DNA of 34,419 nucleotides from an uncultured Bacteroidota bacterium. GTDB lineage: Bacteria; Bacteroidota; Rhodothermia; Rhodothermales; UBA10348. The position numbers and the translations under genes were made by a program. The stretch is from positions 1 to 34,419 of the forward strand of contig CALFHN010000120.1 of assembly GCA_937876355.1 (NCBI GenBank). Direction: 5' to 3'. A model generated the notes under the pieces. That model saw only the letters and a program-made list of their open reading frames with translations, had not been told where the DNA came from and made no database searches. Below, one piece after another: positions 8,371 to 17,481 of this stretch (the stretch's first letter is position 1; each line of letters begins with the position of its first letter).

Positions 8371-8517
8371 TAGAACTCAGACTTTTTCAAAAGTACAGAA
8401 CACAGAACACGTAGTACTATCTACGATACGAAAATGTTTGCTTCATCGTTGAAATGTGACGTGAAGCTTCCTGAAAATAACAACGTTAATCTCCCCTAGA
8501 AGATCTGCAACCTCGTT

Positions 8518-9969
8518 TTAGGCCTCTACGTCATCTTGAAGCGACTTCTCGTAATCAAGCTCAAACCAAAACCGGGTTCCCCGTCCCGTAGTACTTTCGA
8601 CATGAATTGCTTCGCCATGGGAGGCCAGAATCTGCTTGACTATACTTAAACCCAACCCCGTGCCTCCGCTTTTACGGGATCGATCGGGGTCAACCCTGTG
8701 AAAACGCTCAAAAATGCGCTCCAGATGTTCTTCTGGTATTCCGCGTCCAGTATCAACTACTTCCACACGCACTTTTTCTAGGTGGCGGCGGTATCTGCAC
8801 CGCACAGTACCGGAATCTGAGTAAGCAATGGCATTGTCAATTAGGTTGATGAGCACCTGTCGCATGCGAGATCGATCTGCCCGAACGAATACGGGCGGAT
8901 TGTCTACTAAGAGCTCAAGGCCTTTTTCCTCCGCCTTTTCCCGAAGTACCTCGTACACATCGCTCAACAACTCGGAGAGTTCAAAAACCTTGGGTTTAAG
9001 GAGGTCTTCTCGATATTCTAGTCGAGCTATTTCGATTAAGTCATTAAATAGATTGTTCAACCTCTCGAGGTTGTTTAGACCCTTTTCCGCATAAAAACGT
9101 CGTTGATCATCGGAAAGAGTACTAGATGCTAGTGCTTCGAGATATCCACCTACAGCAAATATTGGATTCCGGACTTCGTGCGATACGTTGCCAATAAACT
9201 CATTTTGAATGAGGGCCATCCGCTCGAGTTCATCAATTTTTTCCTTGAACGTACCCGACATCAGGTTTAAGCTTTTTGCTAAATCCTGGAATTCCGCCGC
9301 CCGAGATTGGACGATGATTTGTTCTTCAAAACGTCCTTCGCTAATGCTTTTTGCCACATTACGAATCGCTTGCAATGGCTCCGTGACGCGTTGGGCAGCA
9401 ATCCAACTTCCAAATACTGCAAGAAGGAGGGCCATTACCATGGCTGCGACCATGGTGAACTGCAAGCGCCTAATCAATCGATACAAAAGGGGACGAGGTT
9501 GGCTGATTCGGACTATCATTCCTGTTGCGCCCTGCCTCATGGCGATGTAAAAAAGCTGCCGTCCCCCTTCGGTGCGCTCAGCATAGTTTACATCGACCCC
9601 ACTGGAAAACCGCATTTCCGGAGCCGCAAAAAGAGGGTTGTCTTTCCCGGATACCACCCCTGTTATTCCCAGAACCAACGAATCGTTTAGGACAACATCG
9701 ATCTGAATATCTGCCATCCGTTCCATCGTTCGCATTCGAATAATGCGATTGACGTTGGAAGATTCATCTTCCAGCAGGCCCGATACTCTCGTGACCTGCT
9801 GAAACATAGTTTGTTGATACGCAATCTGAATTTCGTTTTTTAAAACGAAAGTGATATATAATCCGACGGCCACGACGGCGATTCCGACAAAAAACATAAA
9901 TGTCAGAACCATCCAAGTTTGTGTCGAAGCACGAGACGGCAATATCCGTTCGACAAAACGTGAAATCAT
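8518..9969 (-). CDS. Two-component sensor histidine kinase, HAMP type
   Basis: Inner-membrane sensor kinase of 483 residues. The order is transmembrane helix 1 (about 19-42, TWMVLTFMFFVGIAVVAVGL), an extracytoplasmic sensor of about 125 residues, helix 2 (about 170-192), HAMP linker (195-248), HisKA with phospho-acceptor His264 in NVSHEVRNPI, and HATPase_c with N box INLIDNAIAYS, DTGRGIPEEH, FERFHRVDPDRSRKSGGTGL. The sensor has no domain I can name. The ATG at 9969 is preferred over an in-frame TTG at 9981 because GGAAGG sits just before it. It follows the regulator gene by 22 bases, so it is co-transcribed and almost certainly its partner. Confidence 0.93.
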   Translation of the reverse strand: MISRFVERILPSRASTQTWMVLTFMFFVGIAVVAVGLYITFVLKNEIQIAYQQTMFQQVTRVSGLLEDESSNVNRIIRMRTMERMADIQIDVVLNDSLVLGITGVVSGKDNPLFAAPEMRFSSGVDVNYAERTEGGRQLFYIAMRQGATGMIVRISQPRPLLYRLIRRLQFTMVAAMVMALLLAVFGSWIAAQRVTEPLQAIRNVAKSISEGRFEEQIIVQSRAAEFQDLAKSLNLMSGTFKEKIDELERMALIQNEFIGNVSHEVRNPIFAVGGYLEALASSTLSDDQRRFYAEKGLNNLERLNNLFNDLIEIARLEYREDLLKPKVFELSELLSDVYEVLREKAEEKGLELLVDNPPVFVRADRSRMRQVLINLIDNAIAYSDSGTVRCRYRRHLEKVRVEVVDTGRGIPEEHLERIFERFHRVDPDRSRKSGGTGLGLSIVKQILASHGEAIHVESTTGRGTRFWFELDYEKSLQDDVEA

Positions 9970-9991
9970 GTTGCCTTCCAAGAGAGGTCGC

Positions 9992-10705
9992 TTATTCTTC
10001 GCCGGTGCTTTCTTCCTCTACAAATCGGTATCCGACGCCGCGAACAGTTTGAATGTGTTGAGCAAATGAGCCCAATTTTTCGCGCAAATTCTTGATATGG
10101 GCGTCTACTGTCCGCTCTGTAACCATCATGGCATCTTTCCAAATGGTTTCGAGGAGTTGCTGACGAGTAAAGGCTTTACGTGGATGGCGGACTAGGTAAC
10201 GAACCAATTCAAATTCAGTTAACGTCAGGCCAAGGTCTTTACCATCCAGAGAAGCTCGGTACTCATCTTCGTAGATAACCAAATTTCTTACCGTTAAAGT
10301 CCGGCTTTCTTCGATGCCTGAGCGTCGAAGAACAGCTTTAACGTGTGCCACAATAACTTGGGGTGACACTGGTTTGGTTAAATACGCATCTGCTCCTAGC
10401 ATCAAACCGCGAACCTGATCGTCTTCTTCGCCTTTTGCCGAAAGAAATACAATTGGAATCGTTTCAGTTTCAACACGGCTGCGTAGGCGGCGGCAAATTT
10501 CGTAGCCATCTACTTCTGGTAGCATAATATCCAGAACGATTAAATCGATATCTGGAGTTGCTTTTGCCAGCGCTTCGCTACCAGTAAATGCTTTGTGTAC
10601 GTTGAATCCTTCCTGTTCGAGGAAGTGGGCGACAACTTCTACAACATCTTCTTCGTCGTCGACTAAAAGAATGTGAAGCTGGGATGGGTCAAACGTGCTT
10701 GCCAT
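9992..10705 (-). CDS. Two-component response regulator, OmpR/PhoB family
   Basis: DNA-binding transcription regulator of 237 residues. The receiver domain (about 10-125) has the acidic pair Asp16-Asp17, phospho-acceptor Asp59 in LIVLDIMLPEVDGYE and Lys111 in YLTKPVSP. The winged-helix domain (about 140-232) has LTLTEFELVRYLVRHPRKAF and TVDAHIKNLREKLG, ending RGVGYRF. It is the first gene of a two-gene operon with the kinase at 8518-9969. The targets cannot be seen; nearest genes are alr and the kinase. Confidence 0.95.
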   Translation of the reverse strand: MASTFDPSQLHILLVDDEEDVVEVVAHFLEQEGFNVHKAFTGSEALAKATPDIDLIVLDIMLPEVDGYEICRRLRSRVETETIPIVFLSAKGEEDDQVRGLMLGADAYLTKPVSPQVIVAHVKAVLRRSGIEESRTLTVRNLVIYEDEYRASLDGKDLGLTLTEFELVRYLVRHPRKAFTRQQLLETIWKDAMMVTERTVDAHIKNLREKLGSFAQHIQTVRGVGYRFVEEESTGEE

Positions 10706-10745
10706 GGTGATTCCAGGGTAAAAAGCGGCTAAATGAAAGGTATTT

Positions 10746-10760
10746 GGGAGAACATCTCCC
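10746..10760. terminator. Small hairpin between alr and the regulator gene
   Basis: GGGAGA-ACA-TCTCCC, a 6-bp stem in the 130-base gap between the alr stop and the response-regulator start, both on the minus strand. It could end alr transcription, but the tail after it on that strand (AAATACCTTTCATTT) is only weakly U-rich. Confidence 0.3.
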
Positions 10761-10835
10761 GCATATTTAAACTCAAGGGAGATGAATATACTACATCCAG
10801 AAGAATATCGTAAACAAGTCGCGAAATGGTTTCAT

Positions 10836-11984
10836 TCAAGATGAATAAAATCGAGGCACGCGAGATGAAATACTACACACCTGAACATAGGAGATGCTAC
10901 TGCATAGATCGGCAACTTCAAAACATGTTGGCGTATTCTTTCCAAAAATGACTGCTTTGTCTCCTACAGCCACGTCAGAAGGGGATATTTCTGGATTCCC
11001 CAAGTCTACCATGAACATATCCATGCAAATCGTTCCGATTATTGGGTAAAGGGCTTGTCCGATTCGTACAACTCCGCCTTGATTGAGGAGCCTTGGCACG
11101 CCATCGGCATACCCGGCAGAGATTGTGGCAATCCGGCGAACTGAGGGGCTGACCCACTTCGAACCATACGAAACGGTAGTCCCAGGCGGTACCGTTTTTA
11201 CCGATGAAACTTTTGTAAAAAACTCCATGATGGGGTTTAATCCCGCAGGTGGTCTTTGTCCAGGTAATGCTAATAAGCCATAGAGTGCGATTCCTATGCG
11301 CGCCATCGACATAAGGGGATATTCAATGCTAGGGGGGAAGGCGTAAGCAGAGGCGCTGGCCGCTGTGTGAAGAGGTGCTGGAGCGCCACCCAGCGCCTTG
11401 ATAAGGCCAAGAAAGCGATCGAATTGGTTGCGTGTAAAACTTAAATCGGATTCATCTGCTCGTGCAAAATGAGTCCAAATGGAAGCCAATTCCGTGTTCG
11501 ATGCCCGCTCAATACTTCGAATGAGATCAATGGACTCTTCAGGAGATTGTCCCAACCGCCCCATTCCCGTATCTATCTTGACGTGACACTGGATTCCATG
11601 GTGTGCTTGTTTCAATAGCTGGACTGTATGTTCGCTTTCGACTACGGCCTGTAGATTAAAATCTGCGTAAAGACTCAAACGATCTTCCATCGGCGGAGCT
11701 AGTACAATAATATCGTCTCCAATTCCTCCATTTCGCAATTCTATTGCCTCAGCGACGGTTGCCACGGCTAGCTTAGTGACCCCTTTCGAAATCAAAGCCC
11801 GTGAAACGGCGATACTTCCATGCCCGTACGCATTGGCTTTCACCACTCCAATCAACTCAACCGACCCCAATTTGTGTTGAACGGCATCTATATTGTCGTT
11901 CAGCCGTCCTAGATGCACTTCTGCATGTGTGGAAACCGGCACATTAAAAGTGGCTGTTTGTTCTGGTATGGAGGTGTTCTTCAT
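10836..11984 (-). CDS. alr: Alanine racemase
   Basis: PLP enzyme that interconverts L- and D-alanine, supplying D-Ala for peptidoglycan. The 382-residue protein has the PLP lysine (Lys49) in VVKANAYGHG, KIDTGMGRLG, WTHFARAD, the second catalytic Tyr in GTTVSYGSKW, ISAGYADGVPR and GTICMDMFMVD, and ends SSRVPRFYSS. The C-terminal block reads SYVQVCSISSRVPR where most family members have a Tyr-Glu-Ile-Leu-like stretch, a mild divergence. The ATG at 11984 is chosen; GTG at 11990 is an alternative. It is divergent from pyrC, with a 144-base shared promoter region. The Ddl-like ligase that would use its product lies at 14317. Confidence 0.95.
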   Translation of the reverse strand: MKNTSIPEQTATFNVPVSTHAEVHLGRLNDNIDAVQHKLGSVELIGVVKANAYGHGSIAVSRALISKGVTKLAVATVAEAIELRNGGIGDDIIVLAPPMEDRLSLYADFNLQAVVESEHTVQLLKQAHHGIQCHVKIDTGMGRLGQSPEESIDLIRSIERASNTELASIWTHFARADESDLSFTRNQFDRFLGLIKALGGAPAPLHTAASASAYAFPPSIEYPLMSMARIGIALYGLLALPGQRPPAGLNPIMEFFTKVSSVKTVPPGTTVSYGSKWVSPSVRRIATISAGYADGVPRLLNQGGVVRIGQALYPIIGTICMDMFMVDLGNPEISPSDVAVGDKAVIFGKNTPTCFEVADLCSSISYVQVCSISSRVPRFYSS

Positions 11985-12128
11985 GATCACAATCTACGTA
12001 GGACCGTACTGTGAAAGCAGGTTATCGGAAAAAAACGAAGTAGCGAAATCAATACAATTCATCGGGCATTTTACAGGCATGGGACGTATTTTTAAGGTTG
12101 AAGCCCATCAAGACTCTAACACCCCATT

Positions 12129-13424
12129 ATGACACAGGAGCTCACTCCAAACTTGCTAATTGCAGGTGGCACGATTCTTAATCCTCAGACAGGGTTGAAG
12201 ACCGATGCAGATATCAGAATTGAAAACGGAGTCATTACCGAAATTGGCGCAAATCTTAAGCAAAAAGGCGAGGCAGTGTTTAACGCTGCCGGTAAAATGA
12301 TCTCTATCGGCTGGATGGACATGCACGTTCATCTTCGGGAACCGGGATTTGAGCACAAAGAAACCATCATAACAGGAAGCAGGGCTGCGGCATTTGGTGG
12401 ATTTACGGCTGTCGCCTGTATGCCAAATACGAATCCCCCGATACATACCCGCGATGTCGTTGAATTTATTATCGAAAGAGCAGAAAAAACACCAGTGGAT
12501 GTGTATCCGATTGCTTGCGTTTCGAAGAATAGGGCAGGGGAGAGTTTAGCAGAAATGGCCGATTTGGCGGCAGGAGGAGCCGTTGCGTTTTCCGACGATG
12601 GGTCGCCGGTTCAAAATAGCGGGCTTATGAGGCACGCTTTGGAATACAGCTCGATGTTAAATATCCCGATTATTAATCACGAGGAAGATTTAGCATTGGG
12701 AATTAAAGGACATATGCACGAAGGAGAGGTGTCGACACGTTTAGGACTCCCAGGAATTCCCGGGCTTTCTGAAGAAATAATGATTGCCCGAGATATTCTG
12801 TTGGCAGAATACACGGGCGGACATGTGCATGTAGCCCACATTTCAACTGCAAATGCAGTCGATCAGGTTCGTCAAGCGAAAAAGAAAGGGATCAAGGTCA
12901 CCACCGAAGTTTGTGCGCATCATTTCTCAGTGACCGATGCATTAGTTGAATCCTCGGGGTATCACACCCACACTAAAATGCATCCACCACTTCGGCCTCA
13001 ATCCGATGTTGACGGAATTAAAAAAGGATTGGCTGATGGAACGATTGATGCCATTTGTACGGATCATGCCCCTCATGCGTCGTTTGAAAAAGAAGTCGAA
13101 TACATCTCCGCGCCTTTCGGGATTCTTGGTCTTGAAACCGCCTGGGGATTAACGGGGCGTGAAATTATTGCCCAAGGTGTACTTGATGAATCTCAGGCTG
13201 TCCACAAATTGTCCGTTGCTCCCCGGGAAATATTGCATATTCCAGTTCCCGAGATCAAAGTAGGTGAAAGGGCGAACTTGACCATTTTTGACTCGACAAC
13301 GGAGTGGGTGTTTTCGGCAAAAGACATCAAGTCTAAAAGTGTAAACACGCCATTTGTGGGCTCGAAAATGGTCGGAAAGGCCTGGGCCATTTACAACAAA
13401 GGAACGTTGGTCGACAACCAATAA
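12129..13424 (+). CDS. pyrC: Dihydroorotase, class I
   Basis: Third step of pyrimidine synthesis: closes carbamoyl-aspartate to dihydroorotate. The 431-residue zinc amidohydrolase has the metal site DMHVHLREPG (His66, His68), ACMPNTNPP, FSDDGSPVQNS, INHEED, VAHISTANAV and CTDHAPH, followed by the conserved tail with LTIFD.T.EWVF and SKSVNTPFVGSKMVGKAW. Length and motif order fit the class I (PyrC/AllB-like) type. It is a single gene that converges with the broken metallophosphoesterase gene, 8 bases apart. No other pyr gene is in the window. Confidence 0.95.
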   Translation: MTQELTPNLLIAGGTILNPQTGLKTDADIRIENGVITEIGANLKQKGEAVFNAAGKMISIGWMDMHVHLREPGFEHKETIITGSRAAAFGGFTAVACMPNTNPPIHTRDVVEFIIERAEKTPVDVYPIACVSKNRAGESLAEMADLAAGGAVAFSDDGSPVQNSGLMRHALEYSSMLNIPIINHEEDLALGIKGHMHEGEVSTRLGLPGIPGLSEEIMIARDILLAEYTGGHVHVAHISTANAVDQVRQAKKKGIKVTTEVCAHHFSVTDALVESSGYHTHTKMHPPLRPQSDVDGIKKGLADGTIDAICTDHAPHASFEKEVEYISAPFGILGLETAWGLTGREIIAQGVLDESQAVHKLSVAPREILHIPVPEIKVGERANLTIFDSTTEWVFSAKDIKSKSVNTPFVGSKMVGKAWAIYNKGTLVDNQ

Positions 13425-13432
13425 AACGGACG

Positions 13433-14134
13433 TCAAGCTCCTTTTTCTAGACGTTTTCCAAGTCTGGAAGGAAGCCCTTCTTCTCGGATTCGTTGGACGG
13501 ATCGGTCGACGTTATAGGCAACCCGGCGGAGTTCGAATTCGAACTTGTGCGTGTCAAAAATACCGAAGCAGGCTCTAGGGTCTCCGTCTCTAGGTTGACC
13601 GACACTTCCTACATTGACCAAAAATCGGTGCCCCTTTCGAACCCTCAATACACCAAGTTGATTACACAACACTCCGGGAAGATGGGTATGTCCAACAAAA
13701 CACAGGTCGGTTTCAAAATGATTGAATTGATCTTGGGCCAGGAAAAATGACTCAACTCTCAACCATTTTTCGGGATGTCCCGGGGACGCGTGAACAAACG
13801 TACAGTCCATATCTGTTGCAACAAGTGGCAGGCCCGCGAGCCATTGGTGCTGTTCAGCATCTATTTGCTCGGAGTTATGTTCGGCAGCAATTTGCCCGTC
13901 GTCTGGAAGGAATCTAATTCCTTCGGCTGTTGCGACCGCCAAGTCATGGTTTCCGAGAACTACTAATTTACATCGTTGGCGGATCAAATCGATACATTTA
14001 GCTGGATCTGCTCCATACCCTACCACGTCTCCAAGACAATAAATTTCTTGAATTCCTTCTCAATCAATTTCAGCCAAGACCGCTTCAAGAGCAGCCAGGT
14101 TGGAATGAATGTCGGAAATAATGGCAATCGACAA
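13433..14134 (-). pseudogene. Metallophosphoesterase, interrupted by in-frame TGA
   Basis: The frame reads IAIISDIHSNLAALEAVL, AEID, then TGA at 14062-14060, then EGIQEIYCLGDVVGYGADP, LVVLGNHD, VHASPGHPE, CFVGHTHLPGV and NVGSVGQPRDGDP. Both sides match one family of calcineurin-like phosphoesterases (YfcE/ApaH-like predicted phosphodiesterases) without a frame change, so a single base change (family members often carry Arg at this place; CGA to TGA would do) is the simplest explanation. Without the TGA it would be about 233 residues from a TTG at 14134. Restart at the GTG at 14026 would lose the D-x-H and GD metal-binding motifs and should be inactive. It could be a real pseudogene, a sequencing or assembly error, or a readthrough case. 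Confidence 0.8.
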
Positions 14135-14316
14135 AAATTTTCTCTTAGAAAAGTAGACAAAGACGCTAATTGGCGCAGAGACCGGCTAAAGATCGGTAGA
14201 ATCATCCTCGTATATCAACATTCGTCCATTCCATTACCTTTTCAGGCCGTATTTTCACAATCGAACAAATCCCTTCATTGAGCTTTTGAAGAGGACACAT
14301 TAATAAGCCCAAGTAC

Positions 14317-15531
14317 ATGCAGCGCACGCGAATAGGCGTATTTTTCGGCGGACAATCACCCGAACACGAGGTATCCGTAATAACCGGACTTCAGGTTGTG
14401 GCTGCTCTGGATATCAGTCTTTATGAAATTGTCCCCGTCTATATAACCAAAGATGGACACTGGTACATCGGCTCTGAATTGGGCGAGATCAGCAGATATT
14501 CTGATTTAAAAACGCTTGTTGGACGTTCAAGTGAGGTCTCATTATCTCCTGGCCCGGGCCGAACCCTTTCTTTGATTTCGAGAAAGTCCCCCTTCTTTGG
14601 GGCTGCCAAAGAAGTGTTGTTGGATGTGGCATTTTTAGCATTCCACGGTGGTTCTGGCGAAAACGGCGCGGTTCAAGGGCTTTGTGAAACGATGAATGTT
14701 CCGTTTACAGGTAGTGGAGTTGCCGCCTCTGCGATAGGAATGGACAAGGTCTTATCCAAAAAAATGTGCCAGATGGCCTCTGTGCCGGTCGTAGAGTGGA
14801 TAGAGTTATGGGAATCAGAGTGGCGTGGAAAAGAAGATTCACGGTTAACGGAAATAGTAGCCCAAATTGGTTTTCCTGCTATTGTAAAACCAGTTCGGCT
14901 GGGTTCTTCTATAGGAATTGCAAAGGTGAGGGATCGTAAAACGCTGGATGATGCCATAGAAGAAGCGTTTCGATATGATGCTTCTGTACTCATAGAGAGA
15001 TGTATTCCGAATTTACGCGAGATCAATTGTTCGGTCTTAGGCGATAGGGAAAAGTGTCAGGTCTCGATTCTGGAAGAACCCATTTCTGGCGAAGGATTTT
15101 TGACTTTTCAGGATAAGTATATGCGTGAAAGTGGATCGTCAAAATCGGTCGGTTCTAAGAGCCAGGGTGCTGCTGGAATGGCGTCCCTTGACCGACTTAT
15201 TCCGGCTCCCATATCGCCTGAATTGGGACAAAAAATTGGTATTTTTGCCCAAGACGTTTTTAAAGCTTTGAACTGTTCGGGAGTGGTTCGAATTGACTTC
15301 CTGATGGATGATTCGACTCAGCAAGTTTGGTTTAACGAGATCAACACCATTCCGGGGTCCTTTTCATTCTATTTGTGGCAGCCAACCGGAATTCCCTTTG
15401 AAAAATTGGTTGAGAAATTAGTCGATTTAGCCGTCTCGTCCTTCGACAATCGGTCTGGCCGCGTTCGTTCGTATGAAGTGAATTTGTTGGCCGCCAGATC
15501 TGTTGGCGGGCTGAAGGGTGGAAAGTCATAA
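14317..15531 (+). CDS. ddl: D-alanine--D-alanine ligase family protein
   Basis: ATP-grasp enzyme joining two D-alanines (or D-Ala to another D-residue) for peptidoglycan. The 404-residue protein shows the N-terminal GVFFGGQSPEHEVSVITG, AFLAFHGGSGENGAVQG, the ATP site PAIVKPVRLGSSIGIAKV, ILEEP and the Mg-binding VWFNEINTIPGSFSFYLW. In place of the YDYEAKY block of E. coli-type Ddl it has LTFQDKYMRESGSSKSVGSK, followed by GMASLDRLIPAPIS. This matches a divergent Ddl branch with the 'NTIPGS.FYLW' signature, so product specificity is less certain than the fold. It starts 182 bases from the divergent phosphoesterase gene. alr is nearby on the other strand. Confidence 0.88.
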   Translation: MQRTRIGVFFGGQSPEHEVSVITGLQVVAALDISLYEIVPVYITKDGHWYIGSELGEISRYSDLKTLVGRSSEVSLSPGPGRTLSLISRKSPFFGAAKEVLLDVAFLAFHGGSGENGAVQGLCETMNVPFTGSGVAASAIGMDKVLSKKMCQMASVPVVEWIELWESEWRGKEDSRLTEIVAQIGFPAIVKPVRLGSSIGIAKVRDRKTLDDAIEEAFRYDASVLIERCIPNLREINCSVLGDREKCQVSILEEPISGEGFLTFQDKYMRESGSSKSVGSKSQGAAGMASLDRLIPAPISPELGQKIGIFAQDVFKALNCSGVVRIDFLMDDSTQQVWFNEINTIPGSFSFYLWQPTGIPFEKLVEKLVDLAVSSFDNRSGRVRSYEVNLLAARSVGGLKGGKS

Positions 15532-15603
15532 AGCAGCTTACCAGCGCCAAAACCTGTATTGATGGTTTTTCTTTCGCCATTAAGAATCATAGGCAAACCT
15601 AGC

Positions 15604-16530
15604 ATGAAAGCTTACGGCTTCCTTTTGTTACTCGTTTTTTCGGTCCTTTCCATTGGGTGTGTAGACCCCCCTTCGAAGATCAATAGAACAAATCTACTCG
15701 CGCATGTGAAAAACCTATCCTCTGAGGCTTTCATGGGACGTCAAACCGGAACTGAGGGAGGCGCCATGGCGGTAGATTATGTGGAAAATGAAATGTTGGA
15801 AATGAATTTGTCCCCATGTCTTGAGTCGCTTCGGCAGCCATTTGGTTTTACTTCAAGGCGTAGTGCATCGGAAGTATCAGGTATAAACGTGGTCGGAATG
15901 GTACAGGGAACGGGTTCTTCAACCAAGATTATGGCCGTAACCGCTCATTTCGACCACCTTGGAAGCCGGGAGGGGAGCGTGTACAACGGAGCGGATGATA
16001 ATGCATCGGGGACCGCAGCAATGTTGGAAATGGCTCGGTATTTTACGATTAACCCTCCCATTCATTCCATCATTTTTGCAGGACTAGACGCCGAAGAAGT
16101 GGGATTACAAGGTGCGCGTGCTTTAGTGGCATCATCATGTGTTTCGGGAAAAGATGTGGCAATAGACATCAATATGGATATGATAAGTCGAAGTTTAAAA
16201 GGGGAGCTTTACGCCTCAGGAACGCTGCATTTTCCGGGTACAAGACCCATTTTGGAAAGCTTAGCTCCGCGAGATGGCGTGACCTTACTATTTGGGCACG
16301 ATGTACCTGGGACCGGCTCGGAAGACTGGACGAATTCTTCCGATCATGGCCCCTTTTATCAGGCGGGAATTCCGTTTGTCTATTTTGGCGTAGAGGATCA
16401 TCCTGGATATCATCAACCTACCGACGATTTCGAGGAGATCACTCCAGATTTCTACTATCAGACGGCTGAGCTAATTTTGGATGCGGTGCTCTCGTTTGAT
16501 GCTCAGCTGGACGACATTTCATTTGACTAA
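15604..16530 (+). CDS. M28-family zinc peptidase, predicted lipoprotein
   Basis: The 308-residue protein begins with a lipoprotein signal (MKAYGFLLLLVFSVLSIGC, Cys19 after LSIG). The peptidase M28 domain follows with all the two-zinc ligands visible: His in TAHFDHLG, Asp in NGADDNASG, the Glu-Glu pair in AGLDAEEVG, Asp in NMDMISR and the late His in GYHQPTDDFEE. Members are aminopeptidases or related hydrolases outside the inner membrane. The ATG at 15604 is preferred over an upstream in-frame ATG at 15559 because the signal peptide begins there. It is 72 bases after ddl and 18 bases before the MOSC gene, so an operon is likely. Confidence 0.92.
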   Translation: MKAYGFLLLLVFSVLSIGCVDPPSKINRTNLLAHVKNLSSEAFMGRQTGTEGGAMAVDYVENEMLEMNLSPCLESLRQPFGFTSRRSASEVSGINVVGMVQGTGSSTKIMAVTAHFDHLGSREGSVYNGADDNASGTAAMLEMARYFTINPPIHSIIFAGLDAEEVGLQGARALVASSCVSGKDVAIDINMDMISRSLKGELYASGTLHFPGTRPILESLAPRDGVTLLFGHDVPGTGSEDWTNSSDHGPFYQAGIPFVYFGVEDHPGYHQPTDDFEEITPDFYYQTAELILDAVLSFDAQLDDISFD

Positions 16531-16548
16531 TTGTCAGGGGACCTGAAA

Positions 16549-17406
16549 ATGCACGTTGAATCGGTCACAATTTATCCCATTAAGTCGTTGTCGGGCATCT
16601 CGTTGACCTCCTCAACGGTGACGGCAAGGGGACTTGAATATGATCGATGTTTTATGCTGATCGACGCGACGAATCGGTTTATCACGCAGCGGGCTCATCC
16701 TCGGTTAACTTCTTTTTCAGTAGAACTCGTTGAGGACCAAATTCGAGTTGGCCACCCGGATTCAGAAACAGTTGAGTTTTCGGTCAAACCAAATGCCAAC
16801 TCATCTTTTTCTGCTGTCGTTTGGAACGATCAGGTTGAGGTCTCCGCGGTTTCGAGTGAAGCGGATGAATTTTTTTCTACTGTCTTAAAAGAACCGATTA
16901 GATTAGTCGGCATGCCCACGTCTTCGCATCGTCAGGTTGACTTGGCCTACGGTCACCAAGGCGACGGTGTCAGTTTTGCTGATGGTTATCCTGTTCTCAT
17001 TATCGGCGCCGCATCCATAGAGGATCTCAATTCCAGAATGGAACGCCCTGTTCCAATGAATCGTTTTCGCCCGAATATTGTGATTTCTGGTTCCGCCCCC
17101 TGGGAAGAGGACTCTTGGAAATCAGTCCAATTTGGATCTAATCGTAAGAAAGAAGGCCAACCCGCAGCAGGCCAGCGCACGGATGGCCTGTCCACTGGAG
17201 TCCGACTTGATCTTGTGAAGCCGTGTGCAAGGTGTATTGTGATTCGCACCGATCAAAAGACGGGGGAACGACACGAAGAACCGATGACAACGCTGAAGAC
17301 CTATCGGCGATTTGGAAACAAGATTTTGGTGGGAATGAATTGTATCCCCGCACTTTCCTCGCTCGGGGCGGAAATCTTGGTGGGGCAATCAGTGACCACA
17401 GATTGA
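16549..17406 (+). CDS. MOSC domain protein (mARC/YcbX-like)
   Basis: The 285-residue cytoplasmic protein has an N-terminal MOSC beta-barrel (VTIYPIKSLSGISL, ARGLEYDRCFMLID, FITQRAHPRL) and a C-terminal MOSC domain (about 130-285). The conserved Cys motif is in KPCARCIVI, followed by GERHEEPMTTLKTYR and NCIPALSSLGAEILVG. Proteins of this type bind molybdenum cofactor through the Cys and reduce N-hydroxylated or S-oxidised compounds. No molybdopterin synthesis gene lies in the window. The ATG at 16549 is chosen because AGGGGA precedes it at proper spacing; an in-frame TTG at 16531 directly after the previous stop is less likely. Confidence 0.9.
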   Translation: MHVESVTIYPIKSLSGISLTSSTVTARGLEYDRCFMLIDATNRFITQRAHPRLTSFSVELVEDQIRVGHPDSETVEFSVKPNANSSFSAVVWNDQVEVSAVSSEADEFFSTVLKEPIRLVGMPTSSHRQVDLAYGHQGDGVSFADGYPVLIIGAASIEDLNSRMERPVPMNRFRPNIVISGSAPWEEDSWKSVQFGSNRKKEGQPAAGQRTDGLSTGVRLDLVKPCARCIVIRTDQKTGERHEEPMTTLKTYRRFGNKILVGMNCIPALSSLGAEILVGQSVTTD

Positions 17407-17481
17407 TTTCTTCTTCACCAAGAGGGCTGAACCGAAGGCCGCATTCTATGTTTAGCCTCTTTCAATCATTCGATTACCATT

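Noticed and set aside
14060-14062. TGA as selenocysteine or as a reassigned sense codon
   Set aside because: Many genes here end in TGA (for example at 17406, 17940 and 29614), so it is a stop. The family has no Sec at this place and Arg would fit by a single change.
13976-14281. Plus-strand 101-residue frame antisense to the phosphoesterase start
   Set aside because: The opposite strand carries clear metallophosphoesterase sequence; this frame has no recognisable features.
15559-15603. Upstream start for the M28 peptidase
   Set aside because: It would place 15 residues before an intact lipoprotein signal peptide that begins at 15604.
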